Part shown: positions 1 to 10,065 of the stretch, piece after piece
Position numbering within the stretch: position 1 is the first letter of the stretch
Layout of the letters: each line of letters starts with the position of its first letter
NCBI RefSeq assembly: GCF_001741865.1
Contig: NZ_CP017147.1
Coordinates: forward strand, 5,509,001 to 5,573,000
From: Bosea vaviloviae
GTDB taxonomy: Bacteria; Pseudomonadota; Alphaproteobacteria; Rhizobiales; Beijerinckiaceae
Length of the DNA stretch: 64,000 bases
Direction of reading: 5' to 3'
Position numbers and translations under genes: made by a program
Notes under the pieces: model-generated
Seen by the model: only the letters and a program-made list of their open reading frames with translations
The model's database searches: none
Told to the model about the DNA's origin: nothing

Positions 1-1
1 G

Positions 2-616
2 ACGGCGCTGGCGCTGAAGCACGTCACCTCGGCCCATTCCATCGTCTTCATCGGGCTGCTGCCACTGGCGACGGCGATCTTCGGCGTGCTGCGCGGCGGC
101 GAGCGTCCACGCCTGACCTTCTGGTTGTTCTCCTGCTTGGGCAGCGCACTCGTCGCCGGCTTCGCCATGACCCACGGCTTCGACGCCTCGCCACTGGGCG
201 ATCTCCTGATGCTCGCCGCCATCATCATCTGCGGCCTCGGCTATGCCGAAGGCGCGGCGCTGTCGCGCAGGCTCGGCGGCTGGCAGGTGATCTCCTGGGC
301 GCTGGTCCTGGCCTTGCCGATCATGGCGGCGCTCACTCTCGGCACCATGCCGGCGTCACTTGCGCAGACAGGCGGACCGGCCTGGCTCGGGCTGGGCTAT
401 GTCTCGCTGTTCAGCATGCTGATCGGCTTCGTCTTCTGGTATCGCGGCCTCGCGCAGGGCGGCATCGCCGCCGTCGGGCAGCTGCAATTGCTGCAGCCCT
501 TCTTCGGATTGCTGCTGGCGTCCATGCTGTTGAACGAGGCGGTCAGCTGGCAGATGGTCGCCGTCTCGGCGGCCGTAGCGCTCTGCGTCGCGGGAGCCAA
601 GCGTTTCGCGCGCTAG
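2..616 (+). CDS. DMT-superfamily (EamA) transporter, C-terminal part
   Basis: Inner-membrane drug/metabolite transporter, substrate unknown. The reading frame is open from the first base of the window, so the start lies upstream; the GTG at 86 is internal, because the residues before it (around SIVFIGLLPLATAIFGVL) already read as a typical EamA transmembrane helix. What remains is about 204 residues with six or so hydrophobic helices and the usual repeat ending in QLLQPFFGLLLASMLLNE, which marks the second EamA domain. The stop codon TAG (614-616) is also the first base triplet of an intergenic repeat, so the end of the protein may have been set by that insertion. Family assignment is firm; substrate cannot be inferred. 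Confidence 0.85.
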   Translation, partial: TALALKHVTSAHSIVFIGLLPLATAIFGVLRGGERPRLTFWLFSCLGSALVAGFAMTHGFDASPLGDLLMLAAIIICGLGYAEGAALSRRLGGWQVISWALVLALPIMAALTLGTMPASLAQTGGPAWLGLGYVSLFSMLIGFVFWYRGLAQGGIAAVGQLQLLQPFFGLLLASMLLNEAVSWQMVAVSAAVALCVAGAKRFAR

Positions 617-732
617 AACCGGATGATTTCAGATGGAGTCACTTTGTGATCCCATCTGAAATCTGAATCCGTCTCTCATCTGTCTCTCATCTAAAGAGTG
701 AGAGCAGGATCAATGCGAAAAACCGGCGCAGC
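613..732. repeat. CTAG-starting intergenic palindromic repeat, family D copy 1
   Basis: Begins CTAGAACCGGATGATTTCAG and contains an inverted repeat (GATTTCAGATGG / CCATCTGAAATC) and a short tandem TCTCTCATCTG. The same unit recurs at 13414-13542 and, in part, at 20358-20417. It overlaps the stop codon of the upstream transporter gene. Confidence 0.7.
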
Positions 733-896
733 GGCCCACTCGCGCTCGCAAGCGTCTGCGGCGATCGTCACGATGCCGCGAGAGCGCTGCCCGGGCTCCG
801 CTGCAACGAAAAACCGCCCGCGATCTCCTGCGCAAAGTCCTTCGTTATCGCAGCAGCCAGGATGCGATCTCCAGACATAGTCCAAGCTCGAAAGGG

Positions 897-1100
897 TCAG
901 ATCAGCTGGAGCGATCCTGCTGCCGTCTTGCCGCGCTCGGTCTTGAGCTCGAACGAGACTTTCTGCCCTTCCGTCAAGGTCATCAGGCCTGCTTCCTTTA
1001 CGGCAGTTATATGGACGAACACGTCCTTGCCGCCGTCAGCAGGTTGAATGAAACCAAAGCCCTTCTCAGTATTGAACCATTTTACGGTTCCGGTCGCCAT
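897..1100 (-). CDS. cspA: Cold-shock domain protein (CspA family)
   Basis: Small single-strand nucleic acid-binding protein, 67 residues, a single cold-shock domain acting as an RNA chaperone. RNP1 (KGFGFIQP) and RNP2 (VFVHITAV) are both intact, and the family opening [10 protein letters not shown] is present, which fixes the start at 1100; an upstream in-frame ATG would add seven non-conserved residues. Alphaproteobacterial genomes carry several such paralogues, not all cold-induced, so the role is general. The gene stands alone between the repeat at 613-732 and the convergent end of nothing on its strand; its upstream neighbour is the glycosidase on the same strand, 132 bases away. Confidence 0.93.
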   Translation of the reverse strand: MATGTVKWFNTEKGFGFIQPADGGKDVFVHITAVKEAGLMTLTEGQKVSFELKTERGKTAAGSLQLI

Positions 1101-1232
1101 CGCCGCATCCTTTGGAGCCACGCATCTTGCCAGCCGACGGATGCAAGCGTCCGAAGGCCGCGCCCTCGAAGGATTGACCGAAAATTCATCCTTGTCGAGA
1201 CCAAACGGAATGCAGAGCGCGAGGCGATCCGA

Positions 1233-3446
1233 TCAAGACTTGGTCAGAATGAAGCTGACCGTTTCCGACGCCTGCGACGAGCCGCCGAGATAGATTTCGA
1301 AGCTTCCGGGATCGAGGACATAGCGCCCCTCGTCGTCATGCATGCCGAGCCGGGCCACATCCAGCTTGAAGCGCACCGTCCGCGTCTCCCCAGCACGCAA
1401 CGCGACCTTCTCGAATGCCTTCAATTCGCGCAGCGGCCGCGAGCGGCTGGCGACCGGCTGGCGGATATAGAGCTGCACCACCTCCTGTCCGTCGCGGGAG
1501 CCGGCATTGCCGACATCGACCGACACCTCGACCGTTCCGTTCATCGGCACGCTCGCCTTGTCGACACGCGGATTGGCGTAGGTGAAGCGGGAATAGGACA
1601 GGCCGTAGCCGAACGGATAGAGCGCCTCGTTCTTCTCGTCCATGAAGATGGATTCATAGCGCTGGCGGACCTTCTCGGGCCGGCCGGTCGGCAACTGGTC
1701 GTAATAAACCGGAATCTGCCCAACCGAGCGCGGAAAACTCATCGGCGCGCGCCCTGACGGATTGACCTTGCCGGTCAGGACATCGGCGATGGCGGTCCGC
1801 CCTTCCGTGCCGCCATGGAAGGTCTGGACGATCGCCGCGACATGGGCCTCGGCCCAGCTCAGCACCAAAGGCCGCGCCGTCGCCAGCACCAGCACGACCG
1901 GCTTGCCGGTAGCCACCAGCGCCTCCAGCAGCTCCTGCTGCACCCCGGGCAGGCCGAGATTGGTGCGTGAGGCGCCCTCGCCCATGAACTCGCAATCCTC
2001 GCCCAGCATCGCGACGATCAAATCGCTCGCCGCGGCCGCGCGCAGCGCCGCGTCCTTGTCGGCGAACTCAATGCCGCAGGCCTTGGTGAAGGCGGGCTCG
2101 TAGGCGACATTCGCATCAGCCGGCAGCCGCTCCCTCAGCGCCTCGGGCAGCGCCTGGATGACGCGCCGACCAAGGCCCGCCGGGTCGGTCCAGACCCGCT
2201 CATCCTCGGGGCGCGCCATCGCGCCGATGACCGCGACCGATTTGACGCCCGCCGCAATCGGCAGCGTCTCATTGGCGTTCTTCAGCAGGATCGCGCCTTC
2301 CTGGGCAGCCTTCAGCGCCACGTCGCGAGCGGCCTGCGTCTGCATCAGCGCCGGCGCCGCGGCCGGGTCGATATCGGCGCGCTCGAACAGACCGAGATGG
2401 AATTTCACCCGCAGCACCCGGCGCACCGCCTCGTTCAGCGCCTTCATCGGCACGCGACCGGCCGTCACCTCATTGCCGAGATGCTTGAGGTAGACATCGC
2501 CCATCATGTCCATGTCGATGCCGGCGAGCAGCGCCTTGCGCGCGGCCTCGGCATCATCCTTGGCGATACCGTGCAGCCTGAGTTCGGTGATCGAGCCGAA
2601 ATCCGAGGTGACGAAGCCCTTGAAGCCCCATTTCCCGCGCAGCAGATCGGTCAGCATGCCGCGATGGGCGGTCGCCGGCATGCCGTTCAGCGCGTTGAAC
2701 GCCGCCATCGCCGTCATCGAGCCGGCCTCGAACGAGGCCTTGAACGGCGGCAGGTAGAGATCGTGCAGCTGGCTCGTCGGGATCCAGGTCGAATTGTAGT
2801 CGCGGCCGGCTTCCGCCGCGCCATAGCCGACAAAATGCTTCACCGTCGTCGCGACGCCGCCGCGCTGATAGCCATGGGTGCGCGCTGCCGCCACGACCGA
2901 GGCGAGATACGGGTCCTCCCCCGCCCCTTCCAGCACCCGGCCCCAGCGTGGATCACGCGAGATGTCGACCATCGGCGCAAAGGTCCACTGGATGCCCGCC
3001 GCGCGCGCCTCGCGGCCGGTCCAATAGGCCGCCGCCTCGATCAGCTTGGGGTTCCAGGTCGAGGCCTGGCCGAGCGGCAGCGGGAAATAGGTCGAGAAAC
3101 CATGGACCGCGTCGAGCCCGATGATCACCGGGATCTTCAGGCGCGATTCGCGCGCGGCGTGCTGGACAGCGAGCACCTCGCTGGGCACGACGAAGTTCAT
3201 CACCCCGCCCATGCGGCCGGTCTTGATCTGGTTGATGTCGAAGCCGTCGCCGCGCCCCGAGAGATGGAGCTGCCCGACTTTCTCCTCCAGCGTCATCTTC
3301 GCCAGCAGCGCATCGATACGCCGTTCGATCGCGGCGGCCTCGCGCCCGGTCTTCCAGGCGACGGTATCATCGGCAAAGGCGTCATCGATGAAGGCCTGGG
3401 GCGCAACAAGGCAGAGCAGGAACGCAGCGAGGAGCCGCAGGATCAT
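1233..3446 (-). CDS. bglX: Glycoside hydrolase family 3 beta-glucosidase, exported
   Basis: Predicted 737-residue periplasmic beta-glucosidase/xylosidase. Residues 1-26 form a signal peptide (MILRLLAAFLLCLVAP..., likely cut after AFA). The N-terminal GH3 barrel holds KHFVGYG and the nucleophile motif FVTSDFGSI (Asp of SDF). It is followed by the alpha/beta sandwich domain with LLGEDCEFMGEGASR-like residues and a C-terminal fibronectin-III-like domain (about the last 100 residues, with the usual GSREEVVQLY-type strand seen here as DGQEVVQLYIRQP). That order matches E. coli BglX. The start at 3446 was chosen because it creates the signal peptide; a longer frame upstream is compositionally unlike it. 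The gene is divergent from the YitT gene. Substrate linkage cannot be told from sequence. Confidence 0.92.
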   Translation of the reverse strand: MILRLLAAFLLCLVAPQAFIDDAFADDTVAWKTGREAAAIERRIDALLAKMTLEEKVGQLHLSGRGDGFDINQIKTGRMGGVMNFVVPSEVLAVQHAARESRLKIPVIIGLDAVHGFSTYFPLPLGQASTWNPKLIEAAAYWTGREARAAGIQWTFAPMVDISRDPRWGRVLEGAGEDPYLASVVAAARTHGYQRGGVATTVKHFVGYGAAEAGRDYNSTWIPTSQLHDLYLPPFKASFEAGSMTAMAAFNALNGMPATAHRGMLTDLLRGKWGFKGFVTSDFGSITELRLHGIAKDDAEAARKALLAGIDMDMMGDVYLKHLGNEVTAGRVPMKALNEAVRRVLRVKFHLGLFERADIDPAAAPALMQTQAARDVALKAAQEGAILLKNANETLPIAAGVKSVAVIGAMARPEDERVWTDPAGLGRRVIQALPEALRERLPADANVAYEPAFTKACGIEFADKDAALRAAAASDLIVAMLGEDCEFMGEGASRTNLGLPGVQQELLEALVATGKPVVLVLATARPLVLSWAEAHVAAIVQTFHGGTEGRTAIADVLTGKVNPSGRAPMSFPRSVGQIPVYYDQLPTGRPEKVRQRYESIFMDEKNEALYPFGYGLSYSRFTYANPRVDKASVPMNGTVEVSVDVGNAGSRDGQEVVQLYIRQPVASRSRPLRELKAFEKVALRAGETRTVRFKLDVARLGMHDDEGRYVLDPGSFEIYLGGSSQASETVSFILTKS

Positions 3447-3568
3447 GGAACAGGTCTCGCTCACTGGCGGAAAGGATGGTCCGGCCCTACAGGATCGCTC
3501 CGCATGGCTCAACCGTTGCATCGCCGCAGGGCGAGCCCTGCCGAAGGCGCGCGAACCGGGATGACGCG

Positions 3569-4195
3569 ATGACGCAAGCTGCGACAGTCTTGGAGACGGG
3601 CGAACGCCACCGCTTCTATGAAGACGTGATGGCAATGCTGCTCGGCACGCTGATGGTGAGCATCGGCATCGTGCTCTACACCAAGGCGACCTTGCTCACG
3701 AGCGGGGCGGCGGGCCTGGCGCTCCTGTTGCAATTCACCACCGGCATCAATTTCGGCATCCTGTTCTTCGCCCTCAACCTGCCCTTCTACTGGCTGGCGA
3801 TCCGGCGCATGGGCTGGCGCTTTGCGGCGCGCACCTTCATCGCGGTCGGGCTTGTCTCGGTCTTCACCTGGGCGACGCCGGGCTGGCTCCGGATCGAGGC
3901 TGTCGATCCGCTCTATGCCGCGATCGCGGGCGGCAGCTTCATGGGGCTCGGCCTGCTCGCGCTCTTCCGCCATCGCACCGGGCTTGGCGGCATCAACATC
4001 CTGGCGCTCTATCTGCAGGAGCATCACGGCATCCGCGCCGGCTGGTTCCAGCTCGGCGTCGATGTGGTGATCCTCGCAGGCGCGCTCTTCCTGCTGCCGC
4101 TCGACAAGGTGCTGATCTCGCTTGCCGGCGCGGCGGTGCTCAACCTCATCCTCGCGATCAACCACAAGCCCGGGCGGTATATGGGGGTGTCGTAA
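3569..4195 (+). CDS. YitT family membrane protein
   Basis: A 208-residue integral membrane protein of the YitT/DUF161 family, function unknown; members are proposed transporters or membrane regulators. Five to six hydrophobic segments are visible, including IGIVLYTKATLLTSGAAG, where the glycine-rich TSGAAGLALL follows the family pattern, and a conserved HRTGLGGINI segment in the second half. The ATG at 3569 was taken because upstream in-frame residues (from 3476) are charged and non-conserved and would overlap the glycosidase promoter. It ends 15 bases before the convergent gene at 4211. Confidence 0.82.
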   Translation: MTQAATVLETGERHRFYEDVMAMLLGTLMVSIGIVLYTKATLLTSGAAGLALLLQFTTGINFGILFFALNLPFYWLAIRRMGWRFAARTFIAVGLVSVFTWATPGWLRIEAVDPLYAAIAGGSFMGLGLLALFRHRTGLGGINILALYLQEHHGIRAGWFQLGVDVVILAGALFLLPLDKVLISLAGAAVLNLILAINHKPGRYMGVS

Positions 4196-4210
4196 GGAGC
4201 GGTTGATTAT

Positions 4211-4579
4211 TCAGCCCACTATATATCGGTCCCAATTCTTTTCCTTCGAACGCTCAATTTCCGTATTCCATTGCTGGTAGTCGAGTTCTTTGGATCCGAG
4301 CAATCGCGCGTACCCAGCTCCTGGCTCGCGACTTTGTTCTTCAACAATTAGGCCAGTAATTCTTGGAAGCCCATTACCTTCAATAAAATCAGCAAGATCA
4401 TTCAAGCCCTGATGCTGAAGACTTATGCCGTACGTTACCCCCCTATGGAGTGGTAATCCGAGTTCCGTGTGCACCTCTTTGTACGTTATATAGGTCTTCG
4501 GATTGCCGGCGACGGCTCCATCGAGGCAGCTGACTAATAGGCGCAGCAGTCTCCGACCATTCTGGCTCAGAACAACCAT
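4211..4579 (-). CDS. Uncharacterised 122-residue protein, AT-richer than surroundings
   Basis: I do not recognise a characterised family. The protein is soluble, with no signal peptide or membrane helix. The start at 4579 is well supported: AAGGAG sits 7 bases upstream of the ATG. The frame continues far upstream, but that part is antisense to lldD and is not coding. Seen in the sequence: a segment TYKEVHTELGLPLHRGV, then GLPRITGLIVEEQSREPGAG, then a charged tail with NTEIERSKEKNW. The middle pattern (tYgeV...glP.lTglVv...PG.Gy) recalls a small domain I have seen in bacterial hypothetical and nuclease-associated proteins, but I cannot name it. Codon use is AT-richer than either neighbour, suggesting recent acquisition. 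The gene is convergent with the YitT gene and divergent from lldD. Confidence 0.7.
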   Translation of the reverse strand: MVVLSQNGRRLLRLLVSCLDGAVAGNPKTYITYKEVHTELGLPLHRGVTYGISLQHQGLNDLADFIEGNGLPRITGLIVEEQSREPGAGYARLLGSKELDYQQWNTEIERSKEKNWDRYIVG

Positions 4580-4681
4580 ACATACGCTCCTTGCGCTTCT
4601 GCATTCGCGGCGGATTGAGCCTTGCATAACCCCTTTGGCCATGCCAGTCGCAGCAGCAGGATGTAGCGAAGGAAGAGCTCC

Positions 4682-5827
4682 ATGGCCCAGCCCCTGACCA
4701 TCGAGGATCTGCGCATCCTGGCCAAGCGCCGGGTGCCGCGCATGTTCTACGATTACGCCGATTCCGGCGCCTGGACCGAGGGCACCTACCGCGCCAACGA
4801 GACCGATTTCGCCGGCATCAAGCTGCGCCAGCGCGTCGCCGTCGACATGACCAACCGCACGCTGGCTTCGACCATGGTCGGCCAGCCCGTCGCCATGCCG
4901 GTTGCGCTCGCCCCTACCGGCCTCACCGGCATGCAGCACGCCGATGGCGAGATCCTCGCCGCGCGCGCCGCCAGCAAGGCCGGCGTCCCCTTCACGCTCT
5001 CGACCATGAGCATCTGCTCGCTCGAGGACATCGCCAACCATGTCGGCAAGCCGTTCTGGTTCCAGCTCTATGTGATGAAGGACCGCGACTTCATCGCCCG
5101 GCTGATCCAGCGCGCCAAGGCTGCCGGCGTCACGGCGCTGGTGCTGACGCTCGACCTGCAGATCCTCGGCCAGCGCCACAAGGACATCCGCAACGGCCTC
5201 AGCGCACCGCCCAAGCCCACTATCGCCAACCTGATCAATCTCGCCACCAAGCCGCGCTGGTGCCTGGGCATGCTCGACACGCCGCGCCGCTCCTTCGGCA
5301 ACATCGTCGGCCACGCCAAGGGCGTCGGCGATCTCTCCTCGCTCTCCTCCTGGACCGCCGAGCAGTTCGACCCGGCCCTGAGCTGGGACGACGTCAAATG
5401 GATCAAGGACCTCTGGGGCGGCAAATTGATCCTCAAGGGCATCCTCGACCCCGAGGATGCCGAGATGGCGGCCAAGAGCGGCGCCGACGCGCTGATCGTC
5501 TCCAACCATGGCGGCCGCCAGCTCGACGGCGCGCTGTCCTCGATCGCGGCGCTGCCGGCGATCGTCGAACAGGTCGGCGGGCGCATGGAGATCCTGTTCG
5601 ACGGCGGCATCCGCTCCGGCCAGGACGTGATCAAGGCGCTGGCGCTCGGCGCTCACGGCACCTTCATCGGCCGCGCCTTCCTCTATGGGTTAGGGGCCAT
5701 GGGCGAGGAGGGCGTCACCCGCTGCCTCGACATCATCCGCAAGGAGCTCGACATCACCATGGCGCTGTGCGGCCTGCGCGATGTGCGCGATGTCGATGGG
5801 CGGATTCTGGTGAAGGGGCGGGCCTGA
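4682..5827 (+). CDS. lldD: FMN-dependent L-lactate dehydrogenase
   Basis: 381-residue FMN-dependent alpha-hydroxy-acid dehydrogenase, membrane-associated and quinone-linked in the family, oxidising L-lactate to pyruvate. The N-terminal RRVPRMFYDYADSGAWTE segment, the flavin-binding APTGLTGMQHADGE, catalytic His276 and Arg279 in SNHGGRQLDGA, and the phosphate-binding DGGIRSGQDV are all intact. Length matches LldD. A good ribosome site (GAAGGAAGAG) precedes the ATG. The gene is followed by a strong hairpin terminator shared with the convergent ettA. No lldP permease or lldR regulator is next to it. Other 2-hydroxy acids (mandelate, glycolate) are possible substrates, but similarity to LldD is the closest. 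Confidence 0.9.
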   Translation: MAQPLTIEDLRILAKRRVPRMFYDYADSGAWTEGTYRANETDFAGIKLRQRVAVDMTNRTLASTMVGQPVAMPVALAPTGLTGMQHADGEILAARAASKAGVPFTLSTMSICSLEDIANHVGKPFWFQLYVMKDRDFIARLIQRAKAAGVTALVLTLDLQILGQRHKDIRNGLSAPPKPTIANLINLATKPRWCLGMLDTPRRSFGNIVGHAKGVGDLSSLSSWTAEQFDPALSWDDVKWIKDLWGGKLILKGILDPEDAEMAAKSGADALIVSNHGGRQLDGALSSIAALPAIVEQVGGRMEILFDGGIRSGQDVIKALALGAHGTFIGRAFLYGLGAMGEEGVTRCLDIIRKELDITMALCGLRDVRDVDGRILVKGRA

Positions 5828-5847
5828 ACCAAATTCTGGAGATCTTA

Positions 5848-5890
5848 CGAAAAAGGCCCGCGCTCCATCGCTGGAGCGCGGGCCTTTTCG
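5848..5890. terminator. Bidirectional rho-independent terminator
   Basis: A near-perfect inverted repeat (AAGGCCCGCGCTCCA / TGGAGCGCGGGCCTT, loop TCGC) flanked by A-runs on the left and T-runs on the right, so it can stop transcription of lldD (+) and ettA (-), whose stops lie on either side. Confidence 0.9.
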
Positions 5891-5907
5891 AAGCAGATTT
5901 CAAAGGC

Positions 5908-7560
<1,653 letters not shown>

Positions 7561-7707
7561 GGGGCGTGCGGGCTCCGCTCTCGGACTGGTGGGCCGGGGC
7601 TTTCGGGAATGTGCCGCGTATGTAGCGAGGCGGGCCGCTTGCCGCAACCGGCGCGGTGCAAGCCGCCGGGTCCACGTGTTGCGCGTGGTGTCCTCGCCTC
7701 GTCGCCT

Positions 7708-8598
7708 CTACCCCGTGAAGATCGGCTTCAGCGCAGCCCGCTGTTCGACGATGAAGTCGAAGAAGGCCGCGATGCGGGGCGTGCGCCGGAGATCGGGGTG
7801 AGCCAGGATCCGCCAGCTTCGCGTCAGCTCCGGGATCGGGCCGAAAATCCGCACCAGACCGTCATCGGCGTCTCCGAGCGCTGTCGGCAAGGGGCCGATC
7901 CCCGCGCCGGATTTAACGGCCGAAACCAGGCCAAGGACGCTGTTGTTGCGCACGGCGAAGCGGGCGGTCGGTGCGACCTCCGTAAGCCATGTCAGCACGC
8001 GGTGCGAGCTGAACGTCGTCTCGAAGCCGACCAGCGGGTGCTGCGCTATTTCCTGCACGGTCGCCGGCCGACCGTGCCGCTCGACATAGTCGGGGCTGGC
8101 ATAGATCGCCCAGAGCGAGTCGGCGATCTTGCGTCCGACGAGCTCGTCATCGGTGTCGCCGGAGCGGAAGGCGACATCCGCCTCGCCTCGAGACAAGTCG
8201 AGATAGCGGTCGCTGGTCATGAACTCGACGCGCAGCTTCGGATGGCGCGCATGGAAGGCGTCGAGCAGCTTCGACTGGACGATGCGCAGTACCAGCGGCT
8301 CGGGACAGGTGACGCGGATCACGCCGTCGAGTTCCCGCGCGGTGTCGTCGAGATACTGCTCCAACTCGGCCACGGCGCGCGCAACCCTCTCGGCCATCGG
8401 CAACAGGCTCAAGCCATCTGCCGTGAGCCGATATCCCGCGGGATGCCTGACGATCAGGGCGCGGCCGATCCGCCGCTCGAGCTCCGACAGCCGTCGCTGC
8501 ACGGTCGACTGACTGAGGCCCAGCGATTTCGCCGCCGCGGTCATGCTCTGATGCTGCGCGACCGCAAGGAAAGGCTTCAGATCGTTCCAATCGAACAT
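7708..8598 (-). CDS. LysR-family transcriptional regulator
   Basis: 296-residue LysR regulator: an N-terminal winged helix-turn-helix (residues about 3-62; SMTAAAKSLGLSQSTVQRRL is the recognition region) and a C-terminal periplasmic-binding-protein-like effector domain from about residue 90. Start at 8598 (MFDWNDLKPFLAVAQ) is the usual distance from the HTH. It is divergent from the cupin gene at 8719 with 120 bases between them, the classic arrangement in which a LysR protein controls itself and its neighbour; the effector is unknown. Confidence 0.9.
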   Translation of the reverse strand: MFDWNDLKPFLAVAQHQSMTAAAKSLGLSQSTVQRRLSELERRIGRALIVRHPAGYRLTADGLSLLPMAERVARAVAELEQYLDDTARELDGVIRVTCPEPLVLRIVQSKLLDAFHARHPKLRVEFMTSDRYLDLSRGEADVAFRSGDTDDELVGRKIADSLWAIYASPDYVERHGRPATVQEIAQHPLVGFETTFSSHRVLTWLTEVAPTARFAVRNNSVLGLVSAVKSGAGIGPLPTALGDADDGLVRIFGPIPELTRSWRILAHPDLRRTPRIAAFFDFIVEQRAALKPIFTG

Positions 8599-8718
8599 GC
8601 TCGACCTTGCAGTCTTGCGGCCCCTGTCCACAGAATTGAGGCTGCCATAATCCACAGCTCAAGCCTACCCTTTCGGCAGTTCTGACGAGGCGTCAGACCC
8701 AAGTCGGAGGAAAGCGCC

Positions 8719-9132
8719 ATGCGCATGTCGTCATGTTCGGCCGCAGCGGCAGTCGCGGGTCTTCTTCTGGGTGCCCGCGCGCAAGCGCAGGAGGCCGGCC
8801 TCGCGAAGCCGAACCTCGTGCTGCGCCAGCTCGTCGAGGCCATGCCGCGTGACGCCTCGCAGGAAGTCCGCATCCTGACCGCGACCTTCAAGCCCGGCGA
8901 CAGGACCGTCCGGCACAGCCACCGCTTTCCCGTGACGGTCTATGTCCTCGAAGGCGCCTTCACGCTGGAACTGAAGGGACAACCAGCCGTGGTGGTAAAG
9001 GCCGGCGAGGCCTATGTCGAACCGCCGCATGTCGAGATGGTCGGTTACAATCGCAGCGCCGTCGAGCCGACGAAGGTGGTGATTTTCTATGTGAGCGGCC
9101 GCGACACGCCATTCCTCGACCCGCTGCACTGA
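8719..9132 (+). CDS. Exported cupin-domain protein
   Basis: 137 residues. The first 23 form a signal peptide (MRMSSCSAAAAVAGLLLGARAQAQ), so the protein is likely periplasmic. The remainder is one cupin barrel: motif 1 resembles HSHRFPVTVYVLEGAFTLEL and motif 2 is GEAYVEPPHVEMVGYN, giving two His near the metal site in the first motif and one in the second. GGAGG lies 8 bases before the ATG. It is divergent from the LysR gene, probably its target. Family members are often annotated as quercetinase-like or storage cupins; substrate unknown. Confidence 0.83.
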   Translation: MRMSSCSAAAAVAGLLLGARAQAQEAGLAKPNLVLRQLVEAMPRDASQEVRILTATFKPGDRTVRHSHRFPVTVYVLEGAFTLELKGQPAVVVKAGEAYVEPPHVEMVGYNRSAVEPTKVVIFYVSGRDTPFLDPLH

Positions 9133-9254
9133 CGCGGCCGCGCTAAATCTCCCGACGGCCTCTCGTTTCACAACGCGTCAGCCCTGCTCCTGCCCGCTTC
9201 CCCCGACCCGCCAATTGCCTAAGCTCGTGGACGCCGGGACGATGCGGGGAGCCA

Positions 9255-9362
9255 ATGATGAATCCGCCGACCATTCTGGGACACTGGCCTCCCCGACCTA
9301 TTCCTTGGCGAAGCCTGCCACACGGCAGACAGGCGGTGTCGCGACCATTTGCGCCGGGTTAG
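9255..9362 (+). CDS. Possible 35-residue open reading frame
   Basis: A short frame starting ATGATG at 9255, preceded by CGGGGAGCC. The encoded peptide is rich in Pro and Arg and has no recognisable family. The reason to list it is its leader: about 40 bases upstream (TTGCCTAAGCT... ending before the ATG) match the leader of the metallo-hydrolase gene at 10025-10066. Its stop overlaps the convergent stop of the gene at 9359. It may equally be a decayed copy of a leader with no gene behind it. Confidence 0.25.
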   Translation: MMNPPTILGHWPPRPIPWRSLPHGRQAVSRPFAPG

Positions 9363-9904
9363 CGCCAGCCCCTGCCGCTTGCGTCGCTGCAGCCATAAGG
9401 CGGGATCGATTGCGCGAAGCGCTCCTTCAGCCGGCTGCAGCCCCATGCCCGCAGGCTCTCCGGCAGGCGGCTGTTGATCGCGATTCCGACCTCGTCATAG
9501 GGGCTCGTGGCGTTGGCCACATAGTCGTACCAGCGATAGCCGAACGTTACGCCAACGCCTATGGCGATCGCAAAGACGACCCGCGCGATGGTTCGGACCA
9601 GCCCTATTTTGACAGGCGCAGGAGACGGGCGATCCTGGCTCACGGCACGCCGCTGGCGCGCGGCGTAGATCTGCGCGGCAACGAGCAATGCGCCCCCCAG
9701 TCCGATGGCAATGCCGCCATATTGGCCCAGCAACGGCAGGATCTCCGCCTTCACGAATTGCTGGCGGCCGCTATCGGGCACGACGAAACGCGATCCGCCA
9801 TCGACGCGTTCCCAGCCGGAAATCCTGAAGGCATAGAAAAACGCGACGAGACCGCCGGCAAAGAAGATCAAGGCGACCAGCCTGAAGCGGTTGGGTAGCG
9901 ACAT
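9359..9904 (-). CDS. Uncharacterised membrane protein
   Basis: 181 residues, family not recognised. Three hydrophobic stretches are visible: near residues 8-25 (LVALIFFAGGLVAFFYAF), 63-82 (LGQYGGIAIGLGGALLVAAQ) and 112-130 (ARVVFAIAIGVGVTFGYRW), with a basic cytoplasmic loop between the second and third and a C-terminal domain with three Cys that is probably outside. The start at 9904 was chosen for the ribosome site GGAGGGCGCC directly before the ATG. It is divergent from the metallo-hydrolase gene at 10066. Nothing in the sequence shows a function. Confidence 0.7.
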   Translation of the reverse strand: MSLPNRFRLVALIFFAGGLVAFFYAFRISGWERVDGGSRFVVPDSGRQQFVKAEILPLLGQYGGIAIGLGGALLVAAQIYAARQRRAVSQDRPSPAPVKIGLVRTIARVVFAIAIGVGVTFGYRWYDYVANATSPYDEVGIAINSRLPESLRAWGCSRLKERFAQSIPPYGCSDASGRGWR

Positions 9905-10065
9905 GGCGCCCTCCAGGAGACAGGCCAGGTTCGATAGCGGGGTGGAGCGCACCTGTCCACGACCCGGAACGTCCCTCACGAAACCGCCATCACAACGCTG
10001 AACCCCTTCCGCCGGCCCAGCTTTTGCCTAAGCTTTTCCTGGCTGGGAGAATACGGGAGCGGCGG

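Noticed and set aside
2397..3572. Long + strand open frame opposite the GH3 gene
   Set aside because: Lies antisense to a complete glycosidase gene with all motifs; composition is Arg/His-rich as in GC-rich shadow frames; no ribosome site or family pattern.
4580..5656. Upstream extension of the minus-strand frame at 4211 through lldD
   Set aside because: Antisense to lldD and Ala/Glu/Arg-biased; a strong ribosome site places the real start at 4579.
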